From Deltaproteobacteria bacterium (GTDB taxonomy: Bacteria; Myxococcota_A; Polyangia; Polyangiales; Ga0077539), in the NCBI GenBank assembly GCA_947477565.1, contig CANJUR010000004.1, positions 122,646 through 186,645 on the forward strand: a DNA stretch of 64,000 bases. The letters run 5' to 3'. The position numbers and the translations under genes are program-made. Below the pieces are notes generated by a model. That model was given only the letters and a program-made list of their open reading frames with translations. It did not search any database and was not told the origin of the DNA. Of this stretch, positions 36,666-48,114 are shown piece by piece. Position 1 is the stretch's first letter; the number at the start of each line of letters is the position of its first letter.

Positions 36666-37262
36666 TCAGCGCGGGCGGCACTGTCCGTTAACGAAGAACC
36701 ATCCAGGGGGGCACGCCACGGGCTGGGCGCCTCCCTGGATGCAGGTGCCGTTGGCGAAGAAGTACCCCGGCGGGCATGCGACGGGCTGCGACGGCATCGC
36801 GAGCGGGGTGCAAACACCGTTACTCAGGACGGTGTTGGGAGGACAGAGGATCGGTGCGGGCTGCCCCATCTGGAGGCAGCGGCCGTTGGAGAGGAAGAAC
36901 CCCGGCGGGCAGACCACGGGCGGTTGCTGCTGCATCGGGACGCACGATCCGTTGGCGAAGGAGTAGCCCGGCGGGCAGGCCACGGTCGGCTGCTGCATCG
37001 GGACGCACGATCCGTTGAGGAAGGCGTAACCCGGCGGACAGGCCACCGGCTGCGGCACGGCGACGGTGACGCACATGCCGTTTCGAAACCTCTGTCCGGG
37101 TGGACAGGCCTGGCCCCGGAACGGAGCGCAACGGCCCCATCGAGTGCGCGTGAACCCAGGCGGACAACGAAACTGCGCCGAAGCCGGGACCGCGACGAGT
37201 AGCGTGCCGAGCGCTGCGAGGAAGGGGACAAGCATCGAAGTCGAGCGGCGAGTGAAGATCAT
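36666..37262 (-). CDS. Secreted protein of eight CPPG...NGxC repeats
   Basis: 198 residues from the ATG at 37262, with GGAGG eight bases upstream. A signal peptide ends near VPASAQ. After it come about seven to eight repeats of 20-25 residues with the pattern CPPGYxFxNGxC, separated by Pro/Gln/Val spacers, so each unit has two cysteines that could form a local disulfide. No enzymatic domain is visible. It is probably a cell-surface or matrix protein. It is on the minus strand 13 bases after the convergent methyltransferase gene. Similar Cys-Pro-Pro-Gly repeats occur in myxobacterial secreted proteins of unknown function. Confidence 0.75.
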   Translation of the reverse strand: MIFTRRSTSMLVPFLAALGTLLVAVPASAQFRCPPGFTRTRWGRCAPFRGQACPPGQRFRNGMCVTVAVPQPVACPPGYAFLNGSCVPMQQPTVACPPGYSFANGSCVPMQQQPPVVCPPGFFLSNGRCLQMGQPAPILCPPNTVLSNGVCTPLAMPSQPVACPPGYFFANGTCIQGGAQPVACPPGWFFVNGQCRPR

Positions 37263-37427
37263 GTTGAAGGCCTCCGGTGGCGAAGGACGAACCTTCCTCC
37301 CCACGGCTTCACTTCACAATCAGGGATTGGAGCGATTGCCCACCCTCGCAAGGGGGGTGAGCGACAATCTCCGAGTGGCGCGAGGGCCCTCGCAAGGCGT
37401 TTCGCTCGCTCAGAACCCCAGGCGGTA

Positions 37428-39815
<2,388 letters not shown>

Positions 39816-40028
39816 GGAGCATTCGATGCTACCGCCCCCCGGGCGTCTCCGGAGGGCGAATCCTCGCGCTCGACCCGACGACGACCGGCTGCCACGCCCG
39901 GTCTGCCACTCGACCGATGGCGAAACCGTCATCGAGGCCCCTCCCCCGCGCTCACATCAAGCCGCGACCATCGATGAATTCCGTCCGAACATCGACGCGA
40001 CCGCGGGTTCGTGGTCCGCTCTCGATCG

Positions 40029-40790
40029 ATGCGATTCCTTCCGGCCTTGCTGCTCACGCTCGCTTCGTGCTCTGCGTCGTCCCCGGGTGATCCCGACGCG
40101 GCCGACGCAGCCACGCAAGACCTCAGCGTCACGAGCGACGCGAGGGTCATCCCGATCAACCCCGGCACGGACGTCCCGGTGGCGCTCGATCGCGGCGCGG
40201 TCGTCGATGCTCCAGTGCTCAGCTACAGCGCTTTGCCCGCTCTCTCGGCGATGCCGATTCGTCGCTTCGACGCGGCTCCCGAGGCGATGCTCATGCCCGG
40301 CTACGACTACCGGGCGACCATCACCACGGACGTCGGCGCGATGACCCTCGACCTCTTCGAGGACGCCACGCCCGTCACGGTCAACTCCTTCGTCTGGCTA
40401 GCGCGCAATCACTTCTTCGACGGTGTCGCGTTTCATCGGGTGATCGAAGGGTTCGTCGCGCAGGGGGGCGACCCCAACACCGTGGACGGCGCTCGCACCA
40501 CCTGGGGCCGCGGCGGACCGGGCTACACCTTCGGCCTCGAGGTCGTCGATGAACTGCGCTTCGACGCCCCCGGGGTCATCGGCATGGCGCGCTCCACAAG
40601 CCCCAACAGCAACGGCTCGCAGTTCTACCTGACCCTCGCGGCGACCCCGAACCTCGACGGCCAATACACCGTATTCGGCCGCGTACTCGGACCCGCAGAC
40701 CTCGCCGTCCTCGACCAGATCGTCCGCGGCGAGCCGCCCGCCACGCCGACGCGCATCACGTCGGTGACGATCCTCGCTGGTCAGCGCTGA
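40029..40790 (+). CDS. Lipoprotein peptidyl-prolyl isomerase (cyclophilin)
   Basis: 253 residues from the ATG at 40029. The signal ends at LTLASCSA, a lipobox. After a linker of about 70 residues, residues about 95-253 are a cyclophilin: FHRVIEGFVAQGGD with catalytic Arg, GVIGMARS, NSNGSQFYLTL and the core strands. It would isomerise Pro peptide bonds of secreted proteins in the periplasm or at the outer membrane. The 213-base gap to the kinase gene holds both promoters. The diguanylate cyclase gene follows 24 bases downstream on the same strand. Confidence 0.9.
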   Translation: MRFLPALLLTLASCSASSPGDPDAADAATQDLSVTSDARVIPINPGTDVPVALDRGAVVDAPVLSYSALPALSAMPIRRFDAAPEAMLMPGYDYRATITTDVGAMTLDLFEDATPVTVNSFVWLARNHFFDGVAFHRVIEGFVAQGGDPNTVDGARTTWGRGGPGYTFGLEVVDELRFDAPGVIGMARSTSPNSNGSQFYLTLAATPNLDGQYTVFGRVLGPADLAVLDQIVRGEPPATPTRITSVTILAGQR

Positions 40791-40814
40791 CCGCCAGGAA
40801 TCGTCCAACCCCCA

Positions 40815-42374
40815 ATGTTGCCCTCCTACGCCAAGAGCACCCCCGATACCCGTCGCACGCGGACGCTTGTGCTCGTCTTCGGGGCCGTGGCTCTGGTCGC
40901 CTCGGTGGTGCTCTCCGCGTGGGTCTTCCGGGAGTCACAGCGGCGAGAGTCCGAAGCCGTCACGAGCGCTGGAGCACAGCTCGCCGCGGCCTTCGAGCAC
41001 GAGATCGGGCTGCGTACCTTCGCCGTCGAGTCGATGGCTGCGCAGATGGAAGATGCCCTGGCCGGCCGCGCGCGTCCGACCGCCAACGTGGCCTCGCACC
41101 TCCTTGCGGTGCCCGCTCATCATGGCTTCACGCTCGATGTTCCGCCGGGCTACTCCCCAGCGGAAATCGGCAACCTCACCGGTGAGGGACCCATGCCGGT
41201 GCAGGGTTCACCCGCCGCCGACGAGATGGCCGCGGCCTTCGCGCTTTCGCCTACATTTCGAGCGATCGCCGCACCCGAGCGCGACGTCCCGTGGGTCTAT
41301 TACCTGTCCCTCCGGGGCTTCGTGTACCTGTACCCGCGAGTCGGCCCGGAGGAGTTCTTCTGGAGCCACGATCTGCTGCGCAGCCGCGCGCTCGGCACCG
41401 ACGACGCCAACCGCCGCAACTTCTGGTCGAGCATCTACACCGACACCGGCGGCAAGGGCCTGCTCTCGACGGTGAGTCGCAGGGTGGTCTCCGACGGTCG
41501 CCTCGTCGGCAGCGTCAACGTCGATGTGAGCATCCGAACCTTCACCTGGCTGCTCGCGAGCTACCGGGTCCCCGGCGCTTCGGTGCACCTGCTCAATGCA
41601 GCTGGAAAAGACGTGCTCGACCCCACTGCGCTGCGCGGGCTGATCCCCATCACGTCGCTGCGCCCCGGGAGGCTCACCCGCGTCGGCGATCGCGAGGTCG
41701 TGATGTTTCCGCTGAGGCCCACCGGATGGCATCTCGCGGTGGTCACGCCGCGGCGCACCCTCGTCGTCCGCGCCCTGCGGGAGTCGATGGTCTACGGCTG
41801 CATGGTGCTCTTCATGCTGGCGAGCCTCGTGCTGCTCGTCTCGCTCACGGGATCGCTCCGGCAGCTTGCAGCGCTCACGGTGCGCGACGCGCTCACGGGC
41901 GTCTTCAACCGCCGACACTTCGATGAGGTCGTGCGCGCCGAACTCGCCCGCGTCCGCCGCGGCGGCGGGGCGGTGGGCCTCGCGCTCATCGACATCGATC
42001 AGTTCAAACAATTCAACGACCGCTACGGGCATCCCGCGGGTGATCTCATTCTGCGCACCGTCGCCGAAGCGTTGCGCGCCACGCTGCGACGGGACACAGA
42101 CCGGCTCTTTCGCGTCGGCGGCGAGGAGTTTGCCGTGCTCGTGACCATCGAGCGGCCCGACCAGCTAGGGCTCGTCGCGGAGAAGCTCTGCGAGGCAGTG
42201 CGCGCCCTGGCGATACCCCACGAGAGCGGCGCCGCGGGCTACGTGACGATCTCCGTCGGCGCCACGACCGTCGATGCCACGCACTGGCTCGATTTCGAAG
42301 CGACCTACCAGCAAGCCGATCGCGCCCTCTACCGCGCGAAGGAAGCCGGACGCGATCGGGTCGAACTCAGCTGA
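40815..42374 (+). CDS. Diguanylate cyclase with extracytoplasmic sensor
   Basis: 519 residues. Two membrane helices (about 18-38 and 330-350) flank a periplasmic sensor of about 290 residues with Cache-like features. The GGDEF domain has GGEEF at 435-439 (Glu at the third position is active) and an intact inhibitory I-site RDTD at 426-429, five residues upstream, so c-di-GMP production should be under product control. The substrate-binding Asp/Asn region (LIDIDQFKQFNDRYGH) is complete. It starts 24 bases after the cyclophilin gene. Confidence 0.92.
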   Translation: MLPSYAKSTPDTRRTRTLVLVFGAVALVASVVLSAWVFRESQRRESEAVTSAGAQLAAAFEHEIGLRTFAVESMAAQMEDALAGRARPTANVASHLLAVPAHHGFTLDVPPGYSPAEIGNLTGEGPMPVQGSPAADEMAAAFALSPTFRAIAAPERDVPWVYYLSLRGFVYLYPRVGPEEFFWSHDLLRSRALGTDDANRRNFWSSIYTDTGGKGLLSTVSRRVVSDGRLVGSVNVDVSIRTFTWLLASYRVPGASVHLLNAAGKDVLDPTALRGLIPITSLRPGRLTRVGDREVVMFPLRPTGWHLAVVTPRRTLVVRALRESMVYGCMVLFMLASLVLLVSLTGSLRQLAALTVRDALTGVFNRRHFDEVVRAELARVRRGGGAVGLALIDIDQFKQFNDRYGHPAGDLILRTVAEALRATLRRDTDRLFRVGGEEFAVLVTIERPDQLGLVAEKLCEAVRALAIPHESGAAGYVTISVGATTVDATHWLDFEATYQQADRALYRAKEAGRDRVELS

Positions 42375-42401
42375 TCTCCAGCGAAAGGCCCTGAGCGCAA
42401 C

Positions 42402-43676
42402 TCACGGCGACCAGAGCCACCCGAGCACCTCGCGGACACGCGCCGACCACGCGCGCTCGTCGTGCGTAGCGCCCTCGACGAGGAGCGTCCGCTGCGATTC
42501 ACCGACGAGGCCCGCGGTACGGGCAGCGTCGCGCACGGCAAGCATGTTGCGAGTGATCACGTCCGGGCCTAGTTCGCGAATGTGCTCTGCGGTGCCCACG
42601 TCCTGATGGAGCCGAAACGGCAGCGTGAGACGCTGCGCGCGCACGTAGGCGGGCATCGCGGGAGTGGCCGCGAGGGTGTTCTGGTAGCTGGGCGAGAGCG
42701 CGGCGACGCGGGAGAATATGTCCGGGTGCGAGAAGCCCGCGCGCACGGCCATCGAGCCGCCCATCGAACTGCCTGCAACGGCGGTGTCGGCGCGCCCCGG
42801 ACGCGTGCGAAAATCCCTGTCAATACGGGGTTTGAGGGTCTCGACGAGGAAGCCAACGGTGCGATCGCCGAGCGCCGACCGATCGCCGCACGCCGGGTGC
42901 GGATCGCTCGCGAACACGTTGTATTCACAGCCGCGCGCGGCGCTGTTTTCAACGCCGACGACGATGATCCCGGGCAGGCGACCTTCGTAGTGCATCGCCT
43001 CGAGCGCCTCGTCGATCTGCCACTCGCTGCCGAAGGCCGAGGCGCGCGCGTCGAAGAGATTTTGCCCGTCGAACATGTACGTCACGGGGTAACGCTCGCT
43101 CGCGGAGGCGTATCCCGGCGGGAGATACACCCACACGTTGCGCGTGCTCCCAAGCTGCGGAACCACCACGTCGCGCAGCATCCGTACGTCCCCCGAGCGC
43201 GTACTGGCGGGCGCCGGCAGGTCGGCCCAGCGCTCGACGAAGAGCGCCACCACGGGGTGCACGGGGTCGAATACGGCGACTCGGTTGGACACGTCGCCGC
43301 CGCGGTCCGCGCGCTCCACGGTCGCCCAGCTTCCGCGGGTGAACTTGAACTCCACCCGCTGCCCCGGCGCGAGCCCGCCGAGACGCACCGCGAGCGCCCC
43401 CACAGCGTTGCGCTCAAGCCGGGCGCGTGGGTCCGCGGACGCCCAGCCGTTGACTGTCCCCGCGAGGAAGACCTCCGCGCCCGGCGGCGTGTTGTCGGGC
43501 ACTCGAAACACCACGACCGTCATCACGTCCCCGAGCGGAACGTCGGCGGGAAAAACCTCGGTGCCAGTGATGGCGTCCACCAAGGGAGGAGAGGCGTCCG
43601 CCAACTCGGTGGGGGCCGCCGTCGGAGCGGTGGCGCAGGCCGCGACGAGCATGGCAGCGAATCCGAGGCGTCGCAC
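42402..43676 (-). CDS. Lipoprotein esterase (enterobactin-esterase/EstD-like alpha/beta hydrolase)
   Basis: 424 residues from a GTG at 43676, chosen so that a normal signal precedes the lipobox LVAAC; an internal ATG would leave too short a signal. Residues about 55-150 resemble a CBM48/E-set domain (AEVFLAGTVNGWASA). The hydrolase domain follows, with YLPPGYASASERYPV, YMFDGQN, the Ser elbow AGSSMGGSMAV and His in EGATHDERAWSAR. This is the Fes/esterase-D family arrangement, acting on ester bonds of siderophores or acylated sugars; substrate unknown. The gene is divergent from the Sel1-repeat gene. Confidence 0.82.
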   Translation of the reverse strand: MRRLGFAAMLVAACATAPTAAPTELADASPPLVDAITGTEVFPADVPLGDVMTVVVFRVPDNTPPGAEVFLAGTVNGWASADPRARLERNAVGALAVRLGGLAPGQRVEFKFTRGSWATVERADRGGDVSNRVAVFDPVHPVVALFVERWADLPAPASTRSGDVRMLRDVVVPQLGSTRNVWVYLPPGYASASERYPVTYMFDGQNLFDARASAFGSEWQIDEALEAMHYEGRLPGIIVVGVENSAARGCEYNVFASDPHPACGDRSALGDRTVGFLVETLKPRIDRDFRTRPGRADTAVAGSSMGGSMAVRAGFSHPDIFSRVAALSPSYQNTLAATPAMPAYVRAQRLTLPFRLHQDVGTAEHIRELGPDVITRNMLAVRDAARTAGLVGESQRTLLVEGATHDERAWSARVREVLGWLWSP

Positions 43677-43758
43677 CGCGCGACCGTACCATCGCCGACG
43701 CGCGATTCGCGGGCTCGCGTGGATTCCGCGCTCGACAAGCGGAGCGTTCGCGGTTGCG

Positions 43759-45027
43759 ATGCCGCCGATGCCACGACCTCTCCCATGGCCGATTCTCGCG
43801 CTGGTGGTGACGCTCCACCTCGGCGCATTCGGCTGCCGCAAGCGACCCGTCTCGCCGACCGAGAGCGGGCCTATCGCGGCCCTGCGCGCCCGCTGCGACC
43901 GGCGCGACCTCGCCGCCTGCGACACGCTCGGTGACCGCTACGAGCACGGCACCGAGATCGCGACAAACGACGTTCTCGCACTCGATTTCTACCGCCGCGC
44001 GTGCGCGGGAGGCCTCGCCGCGGGCTGCACCCACCAGGGCTGGATGCGCGAAGTGGGTCACGGAGCGACCCGCGACCTCGCCGCCGCCGCCGTGCTCTAC
44101 CGCCGTGCGTGCGACACCGGCCACGAGCGCGGGTGCACCAACCTGGGCTGGCTGCACGAGTCCGGCGCCGGGATGACCGCAGACCTGCCCGGCGCCCTCG
44201 CTCTCTATGGGCGCGCCTGCGCGGGAAACGAGGGCATCGCGTGCGGCAACCTCGGGCGCATCCACGCCGACGCCGAAGGGGTCGCACGAGACCTCCCGGG
44301 GGCAATGACCTTCTTCGCGAAGAGCTGCAGCCACGAGGCGTGGCCGAGTTGCACGCGCCTGGGCTGGATGAACGAGTCCGGCGCAGGCACCACCGTGAAC
44401 TACCCCGAGGCCGCGCGGCTCTACCTCCGCGCCTGTGACGGCGGCGAGGCGCGCGGGTGCGCCAACCTCGGATGGCTCTATCAAAACGGCGCCGGGGTCG
44501 CGACCGACGCCAACCGCGCGCGACAACTTTACGAGCGCTCGTGCACCGCCGGAAACGCCGTGGGATGCAGCAACCTCGCGACCCTCTACGAGCGGGGCAT
44601 CGGCGTTGCCGTAGACCTCGCGCGCGCAGTGACCTGGTACCAACGCGCCTGCGACGGCGGAAACGAGCGCGCCTGCGCCGCACTGGGATCGATGTATCAA
44701 GACGGCCGCGGCACGACCCAGGACTACGCGCGGGCGCTCACCCTCGAAGAGCGCGCCTGCGAGGGCGGCAACGCGATGGCCTGCAACAACGCGGGATGGA
44801 TTCAGAACGAGGCGCCCGGGCGACCGCACGACTCCGCCCGCGCGCTCGCGCTCTACGCCCGCGGCTGCGAAAGCGGCAACGCTCTCGCGTGCGCCAACCT
44901 CGGCTCGATGTACCAGCACGGCGTCGCGGTCGCGGTGGACCTGATGCGCGCCCGCAGCCTCTACTCCCTCGCCTGCAACCGCGAACTCGAGGCGGGCTGC
45001 CGCCTCCGCGACGCGCTCCCTCGCTGA
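43759..45027 (+). CDS. Sel1-repeat (TPR-like) secreted protein
   Basis: 422 residues from the ATG at 43759 (a second ATG at 43768 is possible). A hydrophobic N-terminal signal ends near HLGAFGC. Ten or so repeats of about 36 residues follow, pattern RACDGGxxxGCxNLGxLYxxGxGVxxD, each with two cysteines four to nine residues apart that could staple the helices, as in HcpA-type Sel1 proteins. Such solenoids bind other proteins and serve as scaffolds. The gene ends 4 bases before the convergent amylase gene. Confidence 0.88.
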   Translation: MPPMPRPLPWPILALVVTLHLGAFGCRKRPVSPTESGPIAALRARCDRRDLAACDTLGDRYEHGTEIATNDVLALDFYRRACAGGLAAGCTHQGWMREVGHGATRDLAAAAVLYRRACDTGHERGCTNLGWLHESGAGMTADLPGALALYGRACAGNEGIACGNLGRIHADAEGVARDLPGAMTFFAKSCSHEAWPSCTRLGWMNESGAGTTVNYPEAARLYLRACDGGEARGCANLGWLYQNGAGVATDANRARQLYERSCTAGNAVGCSNLATLYERGIGVAVDLARAVTWYQRACDGGNERACAALGSMYQDGRGTTQDYARALTLEERACEGGNAMACNNAGWIQNEAPGRPHDSARALALYARGCESGNALACANLGSMYQHGVAVAVDLMRARSLYSLACNRELEAGCRLRDALPR

Positions 45028-45031
45028 CGCC

Positions 45032-47200
45032 TCAGCGCACCCGAAGCACCCGCACGCTGCGAGGCGCAAGCTCCACGCGACCGCCCGGATCGGCGGGAGT
45101 CCCGTCGCGCATCAGGTCGTCGTACATCGCGGCGGGAATCTCCACCGTGCGGGCGGCGTCGGCGCGGTTGATCGCCACGACGATGTCGCGCGCGGCCATG
45201 CCGCAGCCGCCCATGCGATAGACCCAGGTGTCCTGCGCGCTGGCGAGCGTCGTGCGGCTGCCGCGGCCGAGCACCGGGTTGGCCGCACGGATGCGCCCGA
45301 GCCGCCGCACCTGCGCCCGCAGAGCGATCTGGAAGGGGTTCAGGGCGGCGTCGGTCCAGGGCATCATGCGACGGTTGTCGGGGTCGCCGCCGCCCGCGAG
45401 GCCGATCTCGTCGCCGTAGTACATCAACGGAACGCCAGGGTTGGTGAGCATCACCGCGAAGGCCAGGCCGAGGCGCTCGTAGGGCAGCGCATCCGTCGGC
45501 TGGCGGAAGTCCGTCGACCACCCGTTGGCGGTGTTGCTTCCGGTGCGACAGTCGGCGATCTGTCGGCTGGCGAAGTGAATCGCCCTGGGGATGTCATGGT
45601 TGCCGATGAAGGTGCTCATAAGGGCGGTGGCTCCGTAGAAGGAGTCGTTGCTGGAGAGCCAGTCGGCGAAGCGGTCGAGGCCCCCGGCGGGCGTGAAGAG
45701 GGCCTCGCAGAGACGCGCCTTGAAGGGGAAATCAAACTGCCCGTCGAGCATGGTCGAAGGGTTGACGGCGCTGCGAAGGGCGTTGCGGTCGTCGTAGTTG
45801 AAGGTCTCGCCCACGAGGTAGAAGCGGCCGCCGAGCGGCGAAGTGACCTCGCGGTTGAGACGCGCGCGGAGGTCCGTCAGCCAGCGCAACGGAACATGCT
45901 TGATGGCATCGAGGCGCAGCCCGTCGATCTGGTAGGTGCGGGCCCACCAGAGGGCGTCGTTGACGCTCCACGCGCGGGCGGCGTCGTTGTCGTAGTCAAA
46001 GGGCGCGAGGTACGAGGTGAAGGCGCAGCGCGTGCCCCAGATCGGGTCGTCCCAGAGGTTGTCTGGGCCGCAGAGGCGAAACGCTCCGCCGGGGCCGCGG
46101 GCGAACCAATCGTGGTGCGCGACGTAGAGCCCGCTCTGGTCGTCGGCGTGCTTCATCACGTAGTCGAAGAGCACCCGCACGCCGTGGCCACCGGGGCCCG
46201 TCGCGCCGTGCGCCGCGGTGACGAGCGCACGCAGGTCGGTGTCCGTGCCGAAGCGCGGCTCCACCCTGGGCACGGGAACCGGGCGCATCGGGTCGGTGAA
46301 GTCCGTGTTGGCGGGCGACGGCCAGTACCCGTGATAGCTCGAATACACGTGAGGATCGGCCACTGGATCGATGGCCGCCCCGGCGGTGTCGCGGGCCTTG
46401 TACGGCCCGGAGAGCCAGAGCGCCGTGACGCCCAGGTCGGCCAGGTACGGAACGCGCCGGGTGAGCCCGGGGAGATCGCCGCCCGCGTACTGTCCGCTTG
46501 CTCCGCGGGTGGCGTCGCCGTCGGTTGCGCCGGGCACGAGGGAGCGCTGGCCGTCGCCGTCACTGAAGCGGTCGGTCATCGCGAAGTACATGAACGCGTC
46601 GCGCCAATCGAAGGCTGCGACGTCGCCGCACGTGGCCACGGCCCCGCCGCACACGTTGAGTACGCTGTTCTCCCCACCGGACCCGTCGGAGACGCGCTGG
46701 GTGTTCATCGGGTCGGCGATCCAGCGGGAGCCGTCGATGATGAACTTGTACTCCTGGTGGCCGCGGGGCTCGACGCGCGTGGTGACCGTCCATGCGCCGT
46801 CGGCACCGCGCACAAGGGGCAGCGCACCCGCAGCGGGGGTGGCCGGCCAGTGCAGCCACGAGCCGCTCAACCACACACTGGTGGCGGAGTCGCCGACGTA
46901 GCGAAACTGCACCTCGTTGCACGGAGGAGGAGGCGGCGTCGGAGGAACATCCGCCATCACCACGGCCCCGTCCGCAAGGACGGTGGTGCCGCACGCGCCG
47001 TCCGCGAGGCGGCTCGCGTCGCCGGCGCACGACCCATCCGGGGGGCTGGTGACCATGGTGCGCGGGATGTCGAAATCCGCGCCGATGTCCGGCAGGGATT
47101 CGCCGCCGTCGAGCAGCCGGGCGTTGTCCGTCGCGCAGCCTTCTGCGAGCGCCGCGGTGAGGACGAGCGCGCGGGTCCACCGGGAGAGGGAGGGGTTCAT
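45032..47200 (-). CDS. Lipoprotein alpha-amylase (GH13)
   Basis: 722 residues from the ATG at 47200. The lipobox is LAEGCA. Residues about 115-210 are a CBM48-like/E-set domain (SVWLSGSWLHWP, EYKFIIDGSRW). The GH13 barrel follows with region I FDYVMKHAD, region II GLRLDAIKHV (nucleophile Asp), region III YLVGETFN (Glu), and region IV FIGNHDIPR (Asp). A C-terminal beta domain closes the chain. It should hydrolyse alpha-1,4-glucans at the cell surface. The sequence is intact. Confidence 0.92.
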   Translation of the reverse strand: MNPSLSRWTRALVLTAALAEGCATDNARLLDGGESLPDIGADFDIPRTMVTSPPDGSCAGDASRLADGACGTTVLADGAVVMADVPPTPPPPPCNEVQFRYVGDSATSVWLSGSWLHWPATPAAGALPLVRGADGAWTVTTRVEPRGHQEYKFIIDGSRWIADPMNTQRVSDGSGGENSVLNVCGGAVATCGDVAAFDWRDAFMYFAMTDRFSDGDGQRSLVPGATDGDATRGASGQYAGGDLPGLTRRVPYLADLGVTALWLSGPYKARDTAGAAIDPVADPHVYSSYHGYWPSPANTDFTDPMRPVPVPRVEPRFGTDTDLRALVTAAHGATGPGGHGVRVLFDYVMKHADDQSGLYVAHHDWFARGPGGAFRLCGPDNLWDDPIWGTRCAFTSYLAPFDYDNDAARAWSVNDALWWARTYQIDGLRLDAIKHVPLRWLTDLRARLNREVTSPLGGRFYLVGETFNYDDRNALRSAVNPSTMLDGQFDFPFKARLCEALFTPAGGLDRFADWLSSNDSFYGATALMSTFIGNHDIPRAIHFASRQIADCRTGSNTANGWSTDFRQPTDALPYERLGLAFAVMLTNPGVPLMYYGDEIGLAGGGDPDNRRMMPWTDAALNPFQIALRAQVRRLGRIRAANPVLGRGSRTTLASAQDTWVYRMGGCGMAARDIVVAINRADAARTVEIPAAMYDDLMRDGTPADPGGRVELAPRSVRVLRVR

Positions 47201-47228
47201 GTGGGGGGTCGGACGGTACCCGAACTGC

Positions 47229-47720
47229 TCAGCCCACAAACAGTTGGGCCGCGACCGATTCGCTGGGGATGAGGTTCGCCGGGTCACGAGCGCGTCGATG
47301 ACCCGCTGCGCCGCGCGTCCCGGCGTGCGCTCGCTGCGGGTATACACATGCGGCTGGTAGAGGTGGGTGCTGCCGGCCTTCCAGACCGCCGAGAAACTCC
47401 GCCCTGACGGTGAGCTTTGTCGGCACCCGCTCGCGGGTCAGATCGCCCACCTCGCGCAGCAGACCCGCGGCCTGAACGACCCCGTCAAAGACAATGCCCC
47501 GCGCGGTTCCCACCCCGTGCGAATCACCTCACAGAGCACCGCGAGGTCGCGCTCTGCATCGAGTATTCGGCGGCACTGGGCCAGCACCCGTTCGCCCTCG
47601 ACGGTGAGCTTCGAGCGTGCGCACGGCGTAGAGGTCCGCCGCGGCCTTCGCAAAGGTTCCGTGGCGCGCGAGGAATGCTCGGGTGAGCGTGGTCACGCTT
47701 CTTGATGGTGATTCGATCAC
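47229..47720 (-). pseudogene. Frameshifted, truncated LysR-family regulator
   Basis: Conserved LysR-like pieces occur in different minus-strand frames: RHGTFAKAAADLYAV with RTLEAH (47529-47720) for the winged helix, then LTVEGERVLAQCRRILDAERDL (47438-47653), then IVFDGVVQAAGLLREVGDLTRERVPT (47229-47513) for the effector domain. Joining them needs at least two frameshifts; part of the helix-turn-helix is missing and the effector domain ends after about 60 residues. It abuts the left end of the transposon, which probably inserted at or near its start codon. Identification is from residue pattern only. Confidence 0.6.
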
Positions 47721-47723
47721 GCT
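47715..47723. repeat. Left candidate terminal inverted repeat of the transposon
   Basis: GATCACGCT is the exact inverse of AGCGTGATC at 51252-51260. Inner neighbours (CTTTGATG here, GGGTGATG at the other end) also share TGATG, so 14 of 17 positions agree. The left end additionally forms a perfect palindrome GTGATTCGATCAC (47708-47720). Confidence 0.55.
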
Positions 47724-47790
47724 CTTTGATGGGATGAGGGCGAGCGAGTGAGGACGACCGACGACATCCTCACGTCGCGCGTGGCCGCCG

Positions 47791-48114
47791 TCAGAAGGGG
47801 AGGTCGTCGTTTGGCTGGTTGGCAGCGCGCTCGCGCTGTCGGTCGAGGAGGCGCGCGTATCGCACCAGCTCTCGTCGCAGCGCGTGACCGTGCCCGAGGA
47901 TCCGATGTGCGACTCGGAAGCAGGGGATCTGCGCCCGCTCGGGCATTGCGGTCCACCCGTCGTCGAGCATCTCGGGATTAGCCGCGATCAGCGTCAGGAG
48001 GGTGACGTCGAGCACCGCGCGCAGGGCCTCGACGGTGGCCCGCTCGGGCGTCTCGACGAGCATCTCCGGGGTCAGCCGCGTCACGATCTCGCGCGGGTCC
48101 CGCGGGTGTTTCAT
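47791..48114 (-). CDS. Small transposon protein of unknown function
   Basis: 107 residues from the ATG at 48114, which overlaps the ATPase stop (ATGA). No known domain is visible. It is helical with conserved-looking RVAHRILGHGHALRRELVRYARLLDRQRERA near the C-terminus and ends in DDLPF, a short acidic-hydrophobic tail that resembles protein-interaction peptides. Its place as the fourth gene of the transposon suggests a helper or regulator of transposition. Confidence 0.7.
   Translation of the reverse strand: MKHPRDPREIVTRLTPEMLVETPERATVEALRAVLDVTLLTLIAANPEMLDDGWTAMPERAQIPCFRVAHRILGHGHALRRELVRYARLLDRQRERAANQPNDDLPF

Noticed and set aside
43414..45069. 551-codon minus-strand frame opposite the Sel1 gene
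   Set aside because: It mirrors the periodic Sel1 repeats and has no own signal.
45575..47272. 565-codon plus-strand frame opposite the amylase gene
   Set aside because: Antisense to an intact amylase with all catalytic motifs.
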